Source: Ophioceras dolichostomum
Taxonomy: Eukaryota > Ascomycota > Sordariomycetes > Magnaporthales > Ophioceraceae
DNA length: 31,854 nt
Direction: 5' to 3'
Assembly (NCBI GenBank): GCA_003049485.1
Contig: PYST01000393.1
Span: 1,272-33,125, forward strand
The position numbers were made by a program, and so were the translations under genes. Shown here piece after piece: positions 1 to 11,300 of this stretch. Below the pieces are notes generated by a model, which was not told the DNA's origin, did not search any database, and worked only from the letters and a program-made list of their open reading frames with translations. The first letter of the stretch is position 1; each line of letters begins with the position of its first letter.

Positions 1-19
1 GGGGGGGGGGGGGGGGGGG
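1..19. repeat. G homopolymer at window start
   Basis: Nineteen consecutive G residues open the window, followed by more G-rich sequence (a run of six G near position 33). This could be a true homopolymer, but a run at the very first base is also typical of a contig edge or of two-colour sequencing artefacts. No gene function is assigned. Confidence 0.8.
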
Positions 20-803
20 AAACGAGGTTAGAGGGGGGTAGGTGATTTGCAGCGTAGAAGAACGAAGACAGGAACCTAAGGAAGGGGAAAAAAACTAGCT
101 AGAACAAATGCAAAATCGCAACAGAAACCGACAAAAGTTCTACCACCGTAGAAGAAGCCAGTTAACAACACTAATTGCGCTACAGACAAGCGTTGCAGGT
201 GAGAGATGCGACTTGACGGGTACATTGTAGGGAAAAAAGAACTCCCGTAAGAGTTGGTAATTCTCAGGTGATGGTGTAGGCCATAGGTCGTGGTAGAAAA
301 ACAATGGGGCTCCCAAAAAAAGAATATCCCGCGTAATCAATCCTGTATAGCGCATGCATCGGTAGTGGTGATCGTCTCATGGAAAAGGAAGAGATCGACC
401 GGGGATATCAGATGAATCAGTCCTTTCCAAACCGACCATGCGATGAAAAGACGAGACCGATAATGCGTCTAGTGAAGACAGCGCCAAAACGGAAAAAAAG
501 AGAACTCTTAATCTACCATCCTATCATCAGACCAGCTTCGGTGAATGAAAGGTAGTACTGGCTGGTCGTGCAGAGACTTGTGATAGTAGCAGCAGCAGCA
601 GCAAGCTGTACCTAGCCTGGTTGCCTGGTCAGATCGAATCAACGAGTCTCGCAGCAGTAGCGGAGGATAAAAAGAGTTCAGTCGGATGGTACAGCACCCG
701 CCTTCCCCCTGAGCAACACCACCACCATCAGGGTTTCCATCCTCCATGGTGTCGTGTGTTTTCGGGCCATGTTTCGAGCCGCTCGCTCGCTCTTTCGCTC
801 GCT
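20..803. other. Intergenic / 3' flank of eIF2A
   Basis: This stretch lies downstream of the minus-strand eIF2A gene and should include its 3' UTR. It contains a short AGC run at about 586-603. The open frames here are short and have no coding character. I see no RNA gene. Confidence 0.6.
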
Positions 804-3172
804 CTAATTCCCCAGATCCTTCTCGACGGTCTCGAGCTCCTTGAGGACCGTGGCCTTCGTCCCAATCTTCTTCATCTGGGTGTCTTCGAGCTTCTCGCCG
901 TTGGCAAGCCTCATCTCCAGGTCCTCGATCGCCCTGATCTTCTTTTCGAGACCCCGGCGTTTCTTAGCGAGAGGGCTGGCGACCGTGGCCTCGCCGGCCG
1001 CTGCCGTCGGCGCGGACGGCAGGGCGGCGGTGACCACGGTCGGTTGACCACCGGCGATCTGAGGGGAGGTGATGGCGTTGCCGCCACCACCGATGTTTGG
1101 GCTGTTGCCGTTACCGCCGATGTTGGGGCTGGGCTGCTGAGCATTATTGGGGTTGGGGTTTGGGTTGGGGTTTGGGTTGGGGCTGCGCTGGCCCATGTGG
1201 CGGGACACAGAGCGTGCGCGGGAGTCGTGTCCTCCTCCTCCTCCGAGGTTGGACCGGTGGGTGTTACTCCGGTTGCGGCCCATGTTGCTCCTAGACTGGC
1301 TGCGAGAGGAGTGACGACCGAAGGCGGCGGCGCGAGGATTCCGCTCGGGGCTGCGCTCACCATTAGTGACGCCATCGCCTCCCAAACCCGGCGGAGCAAG
1401 GTTGCCAGCAGCAGCGGCTTCCGCAGCAGCGGCAGCTTCTTTGGCCTTCTTGTTGGCACGCTTCTTCTTGTTCTTAGAGGCGGCCTTGGAGACACCGTCG
1501 TCGCCATCGACCGGCTCCGCACCGGGAACGGAAGAAGAAGACGCCAGCTCGGCTCCTGGCACGCCGTTGCGAGCACGGCCGAAGCCGTTGAGGGAGAGGG
1601 CGGAGACTCCGTTGCTCATAACATGGGCGGCTCCGCCCTCATCCTCGCGCTTGAAGTGGAGCGGGGTCGATGTGCCGCGGGCGCCAGGGGGGCGATAGGC
1701 ACCCGCGGGCTTGGAGGGCGTCTTGACAGTGCTCAAGAACGAGGCGGCAGACGAATGAGGCGCGGGCACAGGGCTCAAGGGGTCACCCGCGGAGAGGTTC
1801 TCGGGCGGAAGAGGCCGCCACTGGACCGTGTACAGCTCGACCATGTCCTCGTGATACATAAGCGAGCCGCTCACGTGCCACAGCTTGACCCCGTTGTCGA
1901 CTCGCAGGCGCGGCGAGGTCGTTGCCGTCATGATGTAGCGGCTGTCGGGGCTCCACTCGCACACGCTGGGGTTGCCGCTCTCGATGGTGCAGACCTTGCG
2001 GTGGTCCTTCTCCAGGTCGAACACGTCGATCTGCCCGGCCAGATTGCCGAAGCCGGCCACGAGGGCGAATCTGCCAGTCGGCGAGAACTTGATGGTGTTG
2101 CGAGGCCCGATCGGAAACGAGTGGGTGACTACGGCGCGCTGGTTAAAAATGGTAGTCTTGGCCGGCATGAACCCATAGACCACGCCGAATTCCTTGGAGT
2201 TCGGTGACCACGCAACATCATGGATCGGTCCTTCTTTGTCCAGCGACACGCGAGCGTCGAACTGTCCCGTGACGCTCAGCATGTACAGACTGGTCTCTCC
2301 GTAGTAGCTCTTGTTGGAGCGGTCGACCTCCGTATGCGCCTCGACCAGAATGGCAGAGCCAAGAGCGTTCCACTTCAACTTCACCTTGTCTCCTTTGTAG
2401 AATGTCTTCTGGGAGACGTAGCTGTTGAAATGGGGCACGTTGTAAATCTGGACCGCGGCCGGCTGGCTCTGTGTGGTGGAGAAAGAACGACCAGAGTCAG
2501 CATTGGGAACCGTGCTAAATGCCACCTATTCGGAGGCTGCCGACAGGGAAGAAAAGAGCAATAGATTGACACAGAGCGACATACCTTGCGCTCCGGGACG
2601 AATACAGCCACGGCATGGGTGTTTCCCGGCGAGATCTCAAAGTCCGAGACGCCCTCGACTCGCAGCTTGTTCCAGACTGTGCCGAGATTGTCGCTCTCGT
2701 AGAATTGGACCTCGTTCGTGACCATGCGGGCGCAGTACTTCTCGTCGGCCGTGTACTTGGGGCTCCAGTTCCCGCTCAGCGACTTCTGCACAAATCGGCC
2801 TAGAGGCTCCTTCGCAGTTCCCTCGGCGAGGTCCTCGACCGTGCGCCACACCTTGAGGTTCTTTGATGCATCGCCGGCCTCGTCCTTGCCTGGCTTCTCC
2901 CATGTGCTGAAGTACGTTCCGCGGGGAGAGAACTCGACCTCGTAGAGGTTCGGGATCGACAAGGAGACGACTGCATCCCCTGTGGCCGTATCAGTTACCT
3001 TCATGGCCTCGCTAGTGGCCCAGGCGAAGAAACGGCCGCAAGGGGAGTATGCGCTGCATCGTAAGTTCCCCGTTGGCTTCTCGAATCCTGAGAGTTCAGA
3101 ATAGACGGGATCCGCGTTGAACACGCGGATCTCCTTCTGGGTCCGGGTACCGAACTGAAGCGGATTGGCCAT
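804..3172 (-). CDS. eIF2A: Eukaryotic translation initiation factor 2A (eIF2A)
   Basis: Two exons, 3172-2585 and 2468-804, joined in phase 0, give about 750 residues. eIF2A is a cytosolic, non-heterotrimeric initiation factor linked to Met-tRNA delivery and non-canonical initiation. The N-terminal half (about 20-430) is the family's WD-like beta-propeller: it opens with a RTQKEI motif and carries repeated blade motifs such as FSPTGRFALVAGFGN and WSPDSRYIMTA. Residues near 525 form a Lys/Ala-rich linker (KKNKKKRANKKAKE). Low-complexity Gly/Asn/Pro follows, with an (NP)n run near 622-636. The C-terminal helix, about 696-750, contains GEKLEDTQMKKI, a conserved eIF2A tail. The protein is longer than many orthologues because of the low-complexity linker. 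The start is the ATG at 3172 (G at -3 and +4); the same frame stays open upstream but offers only GTG. Family identity is secure; the function follows from the family. Confidence 0.95.
1149..1182 (+). repeat. G-rich telomere-like run inside the eIF2A exon
   Basis: Six G runs (4-4-3-4-3-4) are separated by TT or TTT. On the coding (minus) strand they read as Asn-Pro repeats. The plus strand, the template for eIF2A, meets the usual pattern for an intramolecular G-quadruplex. The spacing resembles ciliate-type telomere repeats, but the run lies inside an exon and is not a telomere. Confidence 0.85.
2469..2584 (-). other. Intron of eIF2A (116 bp)
   Basis: The donor is GTATGT directly after the Lys196 codon. 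A GCTGAC branch site precedes the acceptor CCACACAG. Joining gives PERK-SQPAAVQIYN in frame, which restores the propeller. Unspliced, both flanking frames leave the conserved protein. Two earlier AGs (after GTCGGC and CCGAAT) lie upstream of the branch site and give poorer joins. Confidence 0.9.
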
Positions 3173-6100
3173 GACTAATGAAAGACACAGCGGAAATCTC
3201 GACAACAGAAATGGCTTGCCTGTCTGACTGGGGATCTGGGGATCCGGGGTGTGGGTGATCAGGGAGTATGAATTTCGTTTCTCAAATTCTCTCGTTTCTA
3301 AGGCGGCTCGTCCGTCCACCGGGTGTGGTTGTTCGTTTCTGCTTCGTTTCTGCTTCGTTCGCGGAGTCGCGAATACTACTTGTCGCGGGCGCCTAGGCAG
3401 CGATTTGCTAACCCGAAGTTGTTGTTCGCAAGGTAGGGTCCTGCGAGAGAAGGAGCAACCGTGGGCAGGTGAAGTTGAATGTTGGTCGACGGTGGGAACG
3501 AGCCGAATAGTCCGAGTTGTCGAATAGGAGCAGAAAAGACAAAGACAAAGGGAGAAACTTGGCAGACTTTGTCTGTGGTGGTTTTTTTGGCTGCGACAGT
3601 CAAGTCGATGACTGGGTCACGAGTGGACGAGACTGGGACAGCGCACAACCTGGCTTGACTTGGTGTTGTCCACTTGTTCGCAGTGGCTCGCAGTCACGAG
3701 GCGGAAGCGGTCGTTGGAATGCCGTGCGAAGGGGCGCGACGACAGCAAAAGGCAGCGAGGCCTGTGTAGTTGTGCCTGGAGGTTGTGGTGATTGAGGCCG
3801 CGGGCTTCAGGGCCGAACCTGTTGGATCTTTCGTATTGACAGAAGAAGAGTCGGGTGCAGCGGGGTCGTTCTGCTTTCTGCCAAAGGGCGGGTTCGTTCT
3901 TGTTTTGGTTTCAAAGCGGCGGCGGGCACAAAGCGGCCAAAAAGTCAAGCGAGGAAAATCGAAGAGAGAATGAGAAAAGAACCGGAGCACCCCGGAGGGA
4001 GAGATTGACGAGGCGAGATGCTCGGTCGAGGGCCGAGGGGAACTGGAGAACTCAAAGAAGAGAAAGAAGAAAAGTGGGAGTCGGAGAGAAGGCGGTGATG
4101 GCATTTTGATTTATTTTATTTTTTCGTCCAACTTTTTTTTTTCAGCATGGACCCACCCTCCCTGCTAGGATAGGGCGGTCAGCACAGCCCAGCGCCTCCC
4201 GCCTGTCCTGGCCCCCTGTCCTGTGCGAGCAAGCCTGTCTTCAGCCGGTTGCCCCGCTGGCGGCCTTCCTGCCTGCCTACTTGCCTAGCTATTACCGTAG
4301 GGCAGTTGGCTCGGCTACAGGCCCCCAGCCCGGCCTAGGCTCTCCACTACCGAGACCAACTGAAGTCTGAACCCAGTGAGCCAGTCAACCCACGAAGGTG
4401 GTTCAAAAGAGGAAAGGTTACCGGCCGCAACTTGCCCCCCGTTCAACGATGTTGTCATGGACCCTAGACTTCCAGAAAGCCAATTCAAACTCCTGAGTCT
4501 GTACGCAATACATTCACTTTCTGAGGAAGCTTATGTTGTAGCGGCACGTGCTGTCTTGGCCCTGACTCTGACTGAGCTGAGCTGAGTCTAACATTTGTAA
4601 CTTGCCGGGCCGTCGGCGAGCTGAGCTGACAGCTGACACTCAACTGAACTCTCTGAAGCGAGCCAGTAGCATCCTGCCGTCGTCGGCATCTGTCGTCTGT
4701 CATGCATAAACCCAACTCTCGGGTTAGTTCAGCCCCTTTGCGAAACACGTCGCCCGTATGTTTCGTCGTTGGCTTGAGAATCTAGACTTTCCTTCTTGAA
4801 TCAAATTCCCTACATTGGCCTGCATTGCTTGGTGGGTGGTCGTATAAATTACACGATAAAGCGGTGTTTATGCGGGCTTCGTTTCCCCTTCCTCTTCGAC
4901 CCAATGTTTCAGACGGAATACCTCAGTCCCGATCGTACAGAAGCTTGAAGCCCCCCCTCTCTACAACTCCTTGAAGCCACCAACTACGCCGTGTTATCCG
5001 GTCCCATATACTGGTTGGCCTGTGGTAGACCTAGTATCGTCACTCTCTTAATTCCTGCAAGTGTTCGTAGAAGCACTCGGGCCCCACGGTCGCCAGATCG
5101 CAGAGACCAACGGCTTGTTTCCCGCTTACTCACGATCCTGCCCTCCATTTCACAATACGAGCACTGTTGCTTCCCGCCTTCCCACGCTGTCGCTCCCACT
5201 CTTTGTAAACAAATCGGGCCCCTGGCCTGCCATATCAGATCAGACTCAGCGGGGTCGCGGTTTTCCTGCGATCTTGTACGATTCAGCCCTGAACAGGCCG
5301 AGGGACATTCCAAGTAACCCACGGCCGCGCGGGTCGGGAGCGCCGAGAGGGAGGGAGACAGACGGCTCGTTTTCACGGCCAGATTAGAAATACGAGTTGG
5401 TGGTGGTGGACCACTGGTAGGCCCTGAATTCGGCCGCGAGTCCCGACTTCTAATTGCCATTTGCAAAAGGAGGCAAATATGATAGGAACCTTCAGTTTTT
5501 CGGAAGGAAAACAGCGCCCCGCTGTCATAGAGCCTACCATGTACGAGCCCGGCCCAAGTTCGCCCCGACCAAGAACCAACATGACCTCTACAGGTGGTGT
5601 ATCAAACGCTTAACGGCTGCTTGACGCCATTCCAAGTAATGCATACGTTTCCAAAGAAGCAGGAGGCAAAGGCGGGGAGATATTAGTTACCCCAGCAAAT
5701 GGAGCTCTTTAGATCGTATGGATGAACCTAGCCGGGCGACTGGAATCATTGTGCTACCATAACTCCTGCCAAAGCGCTGACTGACAGGCCCAACAACTCG
5801 GGGATTCCTGCTTCCTACCTTGTTTGACCATCACCTCGTCGCGAAGATGGAATCGGGGACCCCTACTATCAAACATTTAAGCATCGTTGGTGGTGGTAGA
5901 ACCGCTGGATTTGCATCCCACCAACACGTCGGTGCCTGGGCCTGCCTACCTAGGCCGGCCACCCCCCTTCCCTCCTCACACCACAAACTTGATTTCCCCC
6001 ACACACATGCCGCCGTCGCCCGCCTCTCGAACGATCTCGGGCCGCATCCGCCTGCGCCCCGGATCTCAAAAGCCTCATTTGGCTCCACTTTCAACGACAT

Positions 6101-7339
6101 CCATCTGCCCGTCGCGAGCCTTGGTCGACCAGGGTAAGGGAGACGAATTGCTTAGCCGAGGGGTTCGTTCCTCTCAAACTTCTCAAACACACACGCACAC
6201 ACCCGCACACACACATCATCTTTCCCCTTTTCTCGAAAAATGGTTCGTTCCCTTTGACGGCAGAGCTAAAATAGCCATCCCACAAGAAGCACAAGGACGT
6301 CATTGCCCCTGGCACCAAAAAAGAATGCCACGCGCTTTTTTAGCGAAGAGGGGCGGGTTGGCTGCCCAGGCTGCTTGGCCTTCAGGGGTTTTTGCACAAT
6401 AGCCAGAACAAAAATCCAACAGTTAGGCTGCCCCTCCGAGGAGAGTTGCGGAAATTGCCGTGGTTCAGAAGGGAGGAGCACTTCGCAGCTTGCTAGTGCA
6501 TGCTCGCAAAAACACTGGGCTGAAAAGAACACTTCCCATGAACGCATTAGACATTCATTTCCTACTCCATGAAAGCGCCCTTGAGTCTAGTTGACAAACC
6601 CAACCCCTCAAAAAGCCCAGACTGTTTCCCTCTTCTTCTTCCCTTCACCTCGTTCCAAGTCCAGGCCCCTCCCTCCATTCAGTTCTTCGCATCCATCCAA
6701 AGTCGCTCGAGACCAGCAACGGGCACATATCAAGTGAAAATGGATGGCCACCTACCCTAGAACTGAGTAGTTACATTCACCATCTTCACAGAGATATCGG
6801 ACGAGCACGCGGGCGGGGAAAAAGATGCTTTGTTGTACGTTCTAGATTTCCATGGCCAAGCCAAAGCCAAAGCGAGGAAGCAGCGTCCTGAGACTGTCGC
6901 ATACTAGTAGTCCTAGCGCCGCAACGCAACCCTCATGTAACTTCTATTCCCCCAAGCCACCTCAAGTGAATAATAATACATGCCGCCGGAGACGACAGCA
7001 TTCACCCCTTCCGTCCGATCAACAACACCCATGCCAAGCAACGCAGAGGAGTGCGTCCTTCTCCCCGACGGCTGAACCGCCCGTCATAGAAAAACAGCGC
7101 GTATGTCTTCCCCGCCAGAAGGGTTACCGTATTCCCTGATACCAGTTCGGTCGGAAGCTCCGGATGTGTGTGCGTGTGTGTGTGTCCCGCCTGGTCGGTC
7201 GGCGGTGAGACTCCATCCCGTCTTCAGGGGACGACAGATGGATGAACGTCTAGGCCTCTCCCCTCCCAGAATATGATCATGTAATACGCCTCCTTCACCA
7301 TGACCCGTATCCTTCCTTTCTCATCATTGCTTTTCGTCT
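3173..7339. other. Intergenic region, eIF2A promoter and MPC1 3' flank
   Basis: About 4.2 kb has no supportable gene. The first few hundred bases next to 3172 are upstream of eIF2A and should hold its leader and promoter. The end nearest 7339 should hold the MPC1 3' UTR. Open frames are under 175 codons, overlap on both strands and lack conserved motifs. Simple-sequence spots are a CA-rich run at about 6185-6215 and a GT-rich run at about 7166-7185. A polypyrimidine-rich stretch at about 6600-6680 resembles a fungal leader, but no gene follows it. Confidence 0.6.
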
Positions 7340-8149
7340 TTATTTTTTGCTAACGGCAGCAGCAACAGCCTCAACAGGCGCCTTCGCAGTCTCCTTCAGC
7401 GCATCGACGCCGGCGACCGTGGGGCCCGCAGCAGCGGCGGCCCTCTCCTTGCCGCCCCAGTAGTGCCAGTTCAGGTACCGGTAGCCCTGTGTGGTCTGGG
7501 CGCCGGCGTTGACGCAGTGGCAGGCGAAGAGGAGATAGTTCGGGGGGGTGACGGCGAGGGCGTAGCGCATGAAGGTGCCGGCGTAGATGATCAGGGAGCC
7601 GGTCATCGGGCCGGAGATACTGTTTTCATTTTGCAAAGGAACAAAAGTCAGTACGTGTGTGTATGTGGGTGGGACAGGTGAGCGAGTCATCAGTCATCAG
7701 CCCGCATGGTGAGTGCGGGGAGAAGAGAACGTACAGCTCGGGGCTCTTCTGCGTGTCCAGGACGGCTGCTATGGGGATGCCGAAGTTCGAAGCCGGTCCC
7801 CAGAAGTCTAGACGGACGAGAACGAGAAAGATAAAGTGTTAGCAGTGAATTTTCTCGGCTTCCCGGGCGTCCGGCGCTCCGTGCTCATCGGTCGCGTGCC
7901 ACCATCGCCGCAATCGGACCAGCGCAGCTCGTCGCAAGAAAGCTGCTCTCCCCAGTCCGCTCCAGCGAGATGCCCTTCCTCAAGTCGTCGGCGCAGGCAT
8001 CCGCAAAGCATCTTTCTTCCAACCCTCCGACACAGGGAGTGTAGGGCCGAGCGACATCATCAAAGATAAGACGTACGTGTAGAGCAGAAGTAATCCGTCA
8101 CCGGATTCGCCCGGATTCGGGCATTTACCGCCTTGACGAACGCGGCCAT
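7340..8149 (-). CDS. mpc1: Mitochondrial pyruvate carrier subunit 1 (MPC1)
   Basis: Three exons, 8149-8077, 7807-7735 and 7619-7340, join to 141 residues. MPC1 pairs with an MPC2-type subunit in the inner mitochondrial membrane and imports pyruvate into the matrix. The protein shows the family signatures in order: an amphipathic N-terminus (MAAFVKAVNARIRANP), then HFWGPASNFGIPIAA (about 25-39), a membrane segment with GTFMRYALAV (about 63-72), NYLLFACH (76-83) and TQGYRYLN (92-99). A 35-residue Ala/Lys-rich tail (about 107-141) extends past the conserved core and is probably disordered. Position 75, where I recall fungal and animal MPC1 usually having Lys or Arg before Asn, is Pro here. Start choice: the ATG at 8149 gives the expected N-terminus, and both splice junctions fall inside conserved motifs. 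Upstream sequence is pyrimidine-rich with a CCAAT/CACGTG pair. Confidence 0.95.
7620..7734 (-). other. MPC1 intron 2 (115 bp)
   Basis: The donor is GTACGT. The branch site TACTGAC is close to the fungal optimum, and the acceptor is GAAAACAG. Splicing restores PEL-ISGPMTG in frame. Confidence 0.92.
7808..8076 (-). other. MPC1 intron 1 (269 bp)
   Basis: The donor is GTACGT after a phase-1 C. The branch site is GCTAAC and the acceptor is CCGTCTAG. Splicing creates the His of the conserved ST-H-FWGP motif. It is long for a fungal intron. Confidence 0.9.
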
Positions 8150-8363
8150 TGTGAGGTGAGGAAAAAAGGAAGACGCTAAAGAAAGAAATACGAAATAGGG
8201 AAAAACTAAAAGGGATGGCCGCCGGAGGGGAGATTCGCGGGGGTGAAAATGATGACGGAACGACGACGGGGATCGGAGGTTGTTGGGAGGGAGGATGGCG
8301 GTTGAGGTTGGGATGGCATCCGGAAGTTCTCCAAATTTTTATGTGGGGTCGGAGATTACGGGG

Positions 8364-8375
8364 ATTGGCCACGTG
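8364..8375 (-). promoter_or_regulatory. CCAAT box adjoining CACGTG E-box upstream of MPC1
   Basis: Read on the gene strand, CACGTG is followed after one base by CCAAT, about 215-225 nt upstream of the MPC1 start codon. CCAAT is the site of the Hap2/3/5 complex, which controls many respiratory genes in fungi. CACGTG is the core site of basic helix-loop-helix factors such as Cbf1. The motifs are visible in the sequence; their use is inferred. Confidence 0.45.
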
Positions 8376-11300
8376 ACTCTCCTCTTTCACGTCCGGTGCA
8401 ACGCCGATGCCGGCCGGAGGGCGAACAATTGAACTCCGGTGGGGGTCTTTGTCAATTGGAACTTACCCGCCGAACCTACCAGTGGACACCGTTGCCGGAC
8501 ATGTGACGCACGTTTAGCCTCCCGTCGCGTTAACGTTCATTCCACTCACTGCTTGAATGATTGCCGGCGGTCGATTGAGCCGCTTCCATCAACGGTCGGC
8601 GAGGCGAGGGACCTTTTCCTCTCCGAAGACGGCCGGAGCAGTCACAGAACGAAGCCTCCAAGATCGCCATTGCAGATTGAGCACCCAATGTTTTGATACA
8701 TGAGAGACCGTTTTTTATGCCCTAGCCATTCATCTGGTGAACTGAAGAGGTATCACCGACACCACAGGGATGGTTTCACCCAGTCCCAACCCGATCCGAG
8801 CATCGAAACGAAGGTGATGCCTCCCGCTGACCAATTTAAGCCTATTCGGCCTCCCAGCTCGAGACTCGCAGCATTCTTGCCTGTCGTGGTGTCGTTCCTT
8901 GTATGGAAGCCAAGTACTTGCCCACGCGGGCTCAGCGGAAGAAGCTTGCTCGATACCATTCGAGGTTTGGTATCATCGGGGGAGATAAAGTAGTACCAGG
9001 TATTAAAGCATGCTTCCTGCTTCATAACCGTTGACGCATGCCGATGCTATAGATGTCTAGGCTGGCCATATTCCCTCCGGCCTCCATCGTACGAGGCTGG
9101 TTTTCCGTCGGTTCCGGGAAGGCTTCGGGGTCAAGCTTCATAGACACTAGCCGACCTGACCATTTAGCTCTACGCTCCCGAGAATCATCGGCTGCAGCGT
9201 CCAAAACGCCACAGTGTCTTCTTTGACGCTAGTTGAGCCCAAGGCCTACGGGAGTCAGCTGAAACTACTGTCGTCACCGAGCAATACCCCCGAGGTCACC
9301 GGGAGGCAGACCGAGTCGGCCTTGAAAGAAAACGTCAGTACAGTGCCCAAAAGTTTATTCTGAGTCAATAGTCACTTAAATTGGATGCGCTGTTGGTCGA
9401 CATATTAGGAATCGTTTGGCAGTCTACTCTTCCATCGACCGCTCGAGCCCCTGAAGTATTTTCGTGGGGGCTCCACAAGAGGGCATCGCCCAAACTGTGA
9501 ATCCCCCCGGCGAAAGTTATGAAATGCAGACGACCAATGTCGATATCCTTTGCGTGGGAAGAACGGTGCTTGCCACGGTAACTCATGCCCTGTCTTCCCC
9601 GGCCACTGGGAAGCTAGAGATCGTCACGCGCGACGGTCCTGCACCGTAGGGCGACAGATCTGCAACTTCCTGGAAGCAAAGTAAAGACAAAGATCTATGG
9701 ATTGTTTTCTCTTACTGAGGATCGGTCATCGTTGACCTTTTGCATGGCTCGGGTGACCGCCGCACCGTTATACATGACAGTGCTGGTGAGGCCGGTCGGG
9801 ACGGGGATGGTCGAGCCTAGGTCTCCGCGGTTCCTATATCGTGGTAGGAGGAAAACAGTGGTACAACCATGACTTTTGCTCTGGTTAGGAGACAGGCTGT
9901 CGCGGATGGGGGCTAGGGACTTCGGGGTATCCTAGCCGGCCGGCCGGCATTTGTCTGCTGCTCCAGGTCGAACCAAAGCTTGTGTTCATCCGCCACTGTC
10001 TCTTTCTTCACTCCGTTGATGCCTTGACTTCGAGTCTTCGTGATCTTTCGTCTGGGTATTTAGGGGTTCGATTTTAGTGATGGCTCTCTCATCCCTGAGT
10101 GTCGGAGGGCAACAGCGAGCGGAGACTCGGAAAAGGGGCACCGGGACGGTGAGGGTACTTAATGAAGAACGATGTCCTCTTTCGTGTCTTTCTCTTGTTC
10201 ATCTCTTGTTGCAGAAGGTGTATCGAGAGCTGGCGACTCGAATTACGGTCGAAATTGTGTTGGTTTGTAGCATAACAGAGAGTCTGCCAAAAATGGGTTG
10301 TCTAACTGTCGATCCTCTAACAATCCCATGCTTTGCAGCTGGGTACCTCTAGCCACAGCCACTGAGCCACCGTACAATGTCAACGCCCGCGTCTGGGCAG
10401 TTGCATACCTTCAGCCATTTCTCTGTACATAATTTGCGAGAGAAACACAAAACTGATCGGTTTGTGGTAATGGGCAGCCTCACCGGCGATCGTGACGGCG
10501 AGGCTGTATCAGAATGACGTAGCTGTGATGTTGATCGACATATTCGCCACCGACCGCCTCGCGGGGACCTAAAAAAAGAAATACAAAACGAACCATTGCG
10601 ACTGATTGCTCAACGAAGAGCTGGGAAACATCTATATCGATACGATACATTTCCGCCTGCACCAGTCGAGAGCGGGTATGTAGCAATGCCTTAACGCATC
10701 AAAGGGAGGAGCAATTGTCGGACCCCCGCAGAGGAAGAAACTCGAGTCTCCCAAAGCTCTTCCGCAACCATTTGCCCACTGCAGCTGCCATCTCCAACAA
10801 ACTACAAGAGCCTTGTGCGCCGTTTGTTGGAGCATGAGAGCTTGCCCGGAGCCTGTTGTGCGAGTCCTGTACGGCGCCGATCCCGTAGCCTCGCAGCCCT
10901 GAAGCTTTGGGATACCCTCCTCCCATCTTTGCTCACTCCTCTCTCGTCCGTCCCCGAGCCCATCAACCCCACCATTCCCACGTGGCTCCCACCGAGGCAC
11001 TGCGGGTGTGCGCGGCTTGCTTTGAGGGGAAGATGTGGCTTGTGGCGAAGCTGCAGAAGTTTGATGCCGATCTTGCCCTCGTTCGTCGAGCGCTTTGGCT
11101 CCATCGTCGTGCTTTTGCTGCTCTCACGCCCCTTCCTCCCCTTTGCCTACTGTGTGCCTATTCTCCACGAGATTACCGAAGCCCACGAACTGAGCCTGGG
11201 CAGGGGCGATGACTACCTGGTCTAGTTAGAGGAGCAGTGGTTTTCCCTTGGAGAGGGCCCCTCGAGTGGGTAGAAGCGAACATGCGGGATCCAGCCCTAT

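Noticed and set aside
1149..1182. Internal telomere sequence
   Set aside because: The G/T run is not the fungal TTAGGG repeat and encodes Asn-Pro repeats in eIF2A.
621..2207. Plus-strand open frame of 528 codons
   Set aside because: It lies exactly opposite the eIF2A second exon, has Arg/Gly/Val-rich composition typical of an antisense shadow of GC-rich coding sequence, and shows no motif.
3173..3319. 49-codon in-frame N-terminal extension of eIF2A
   Set aside because: The frame is open but begins at GTG, not ATG; the conserved start is the ATG at 3172.
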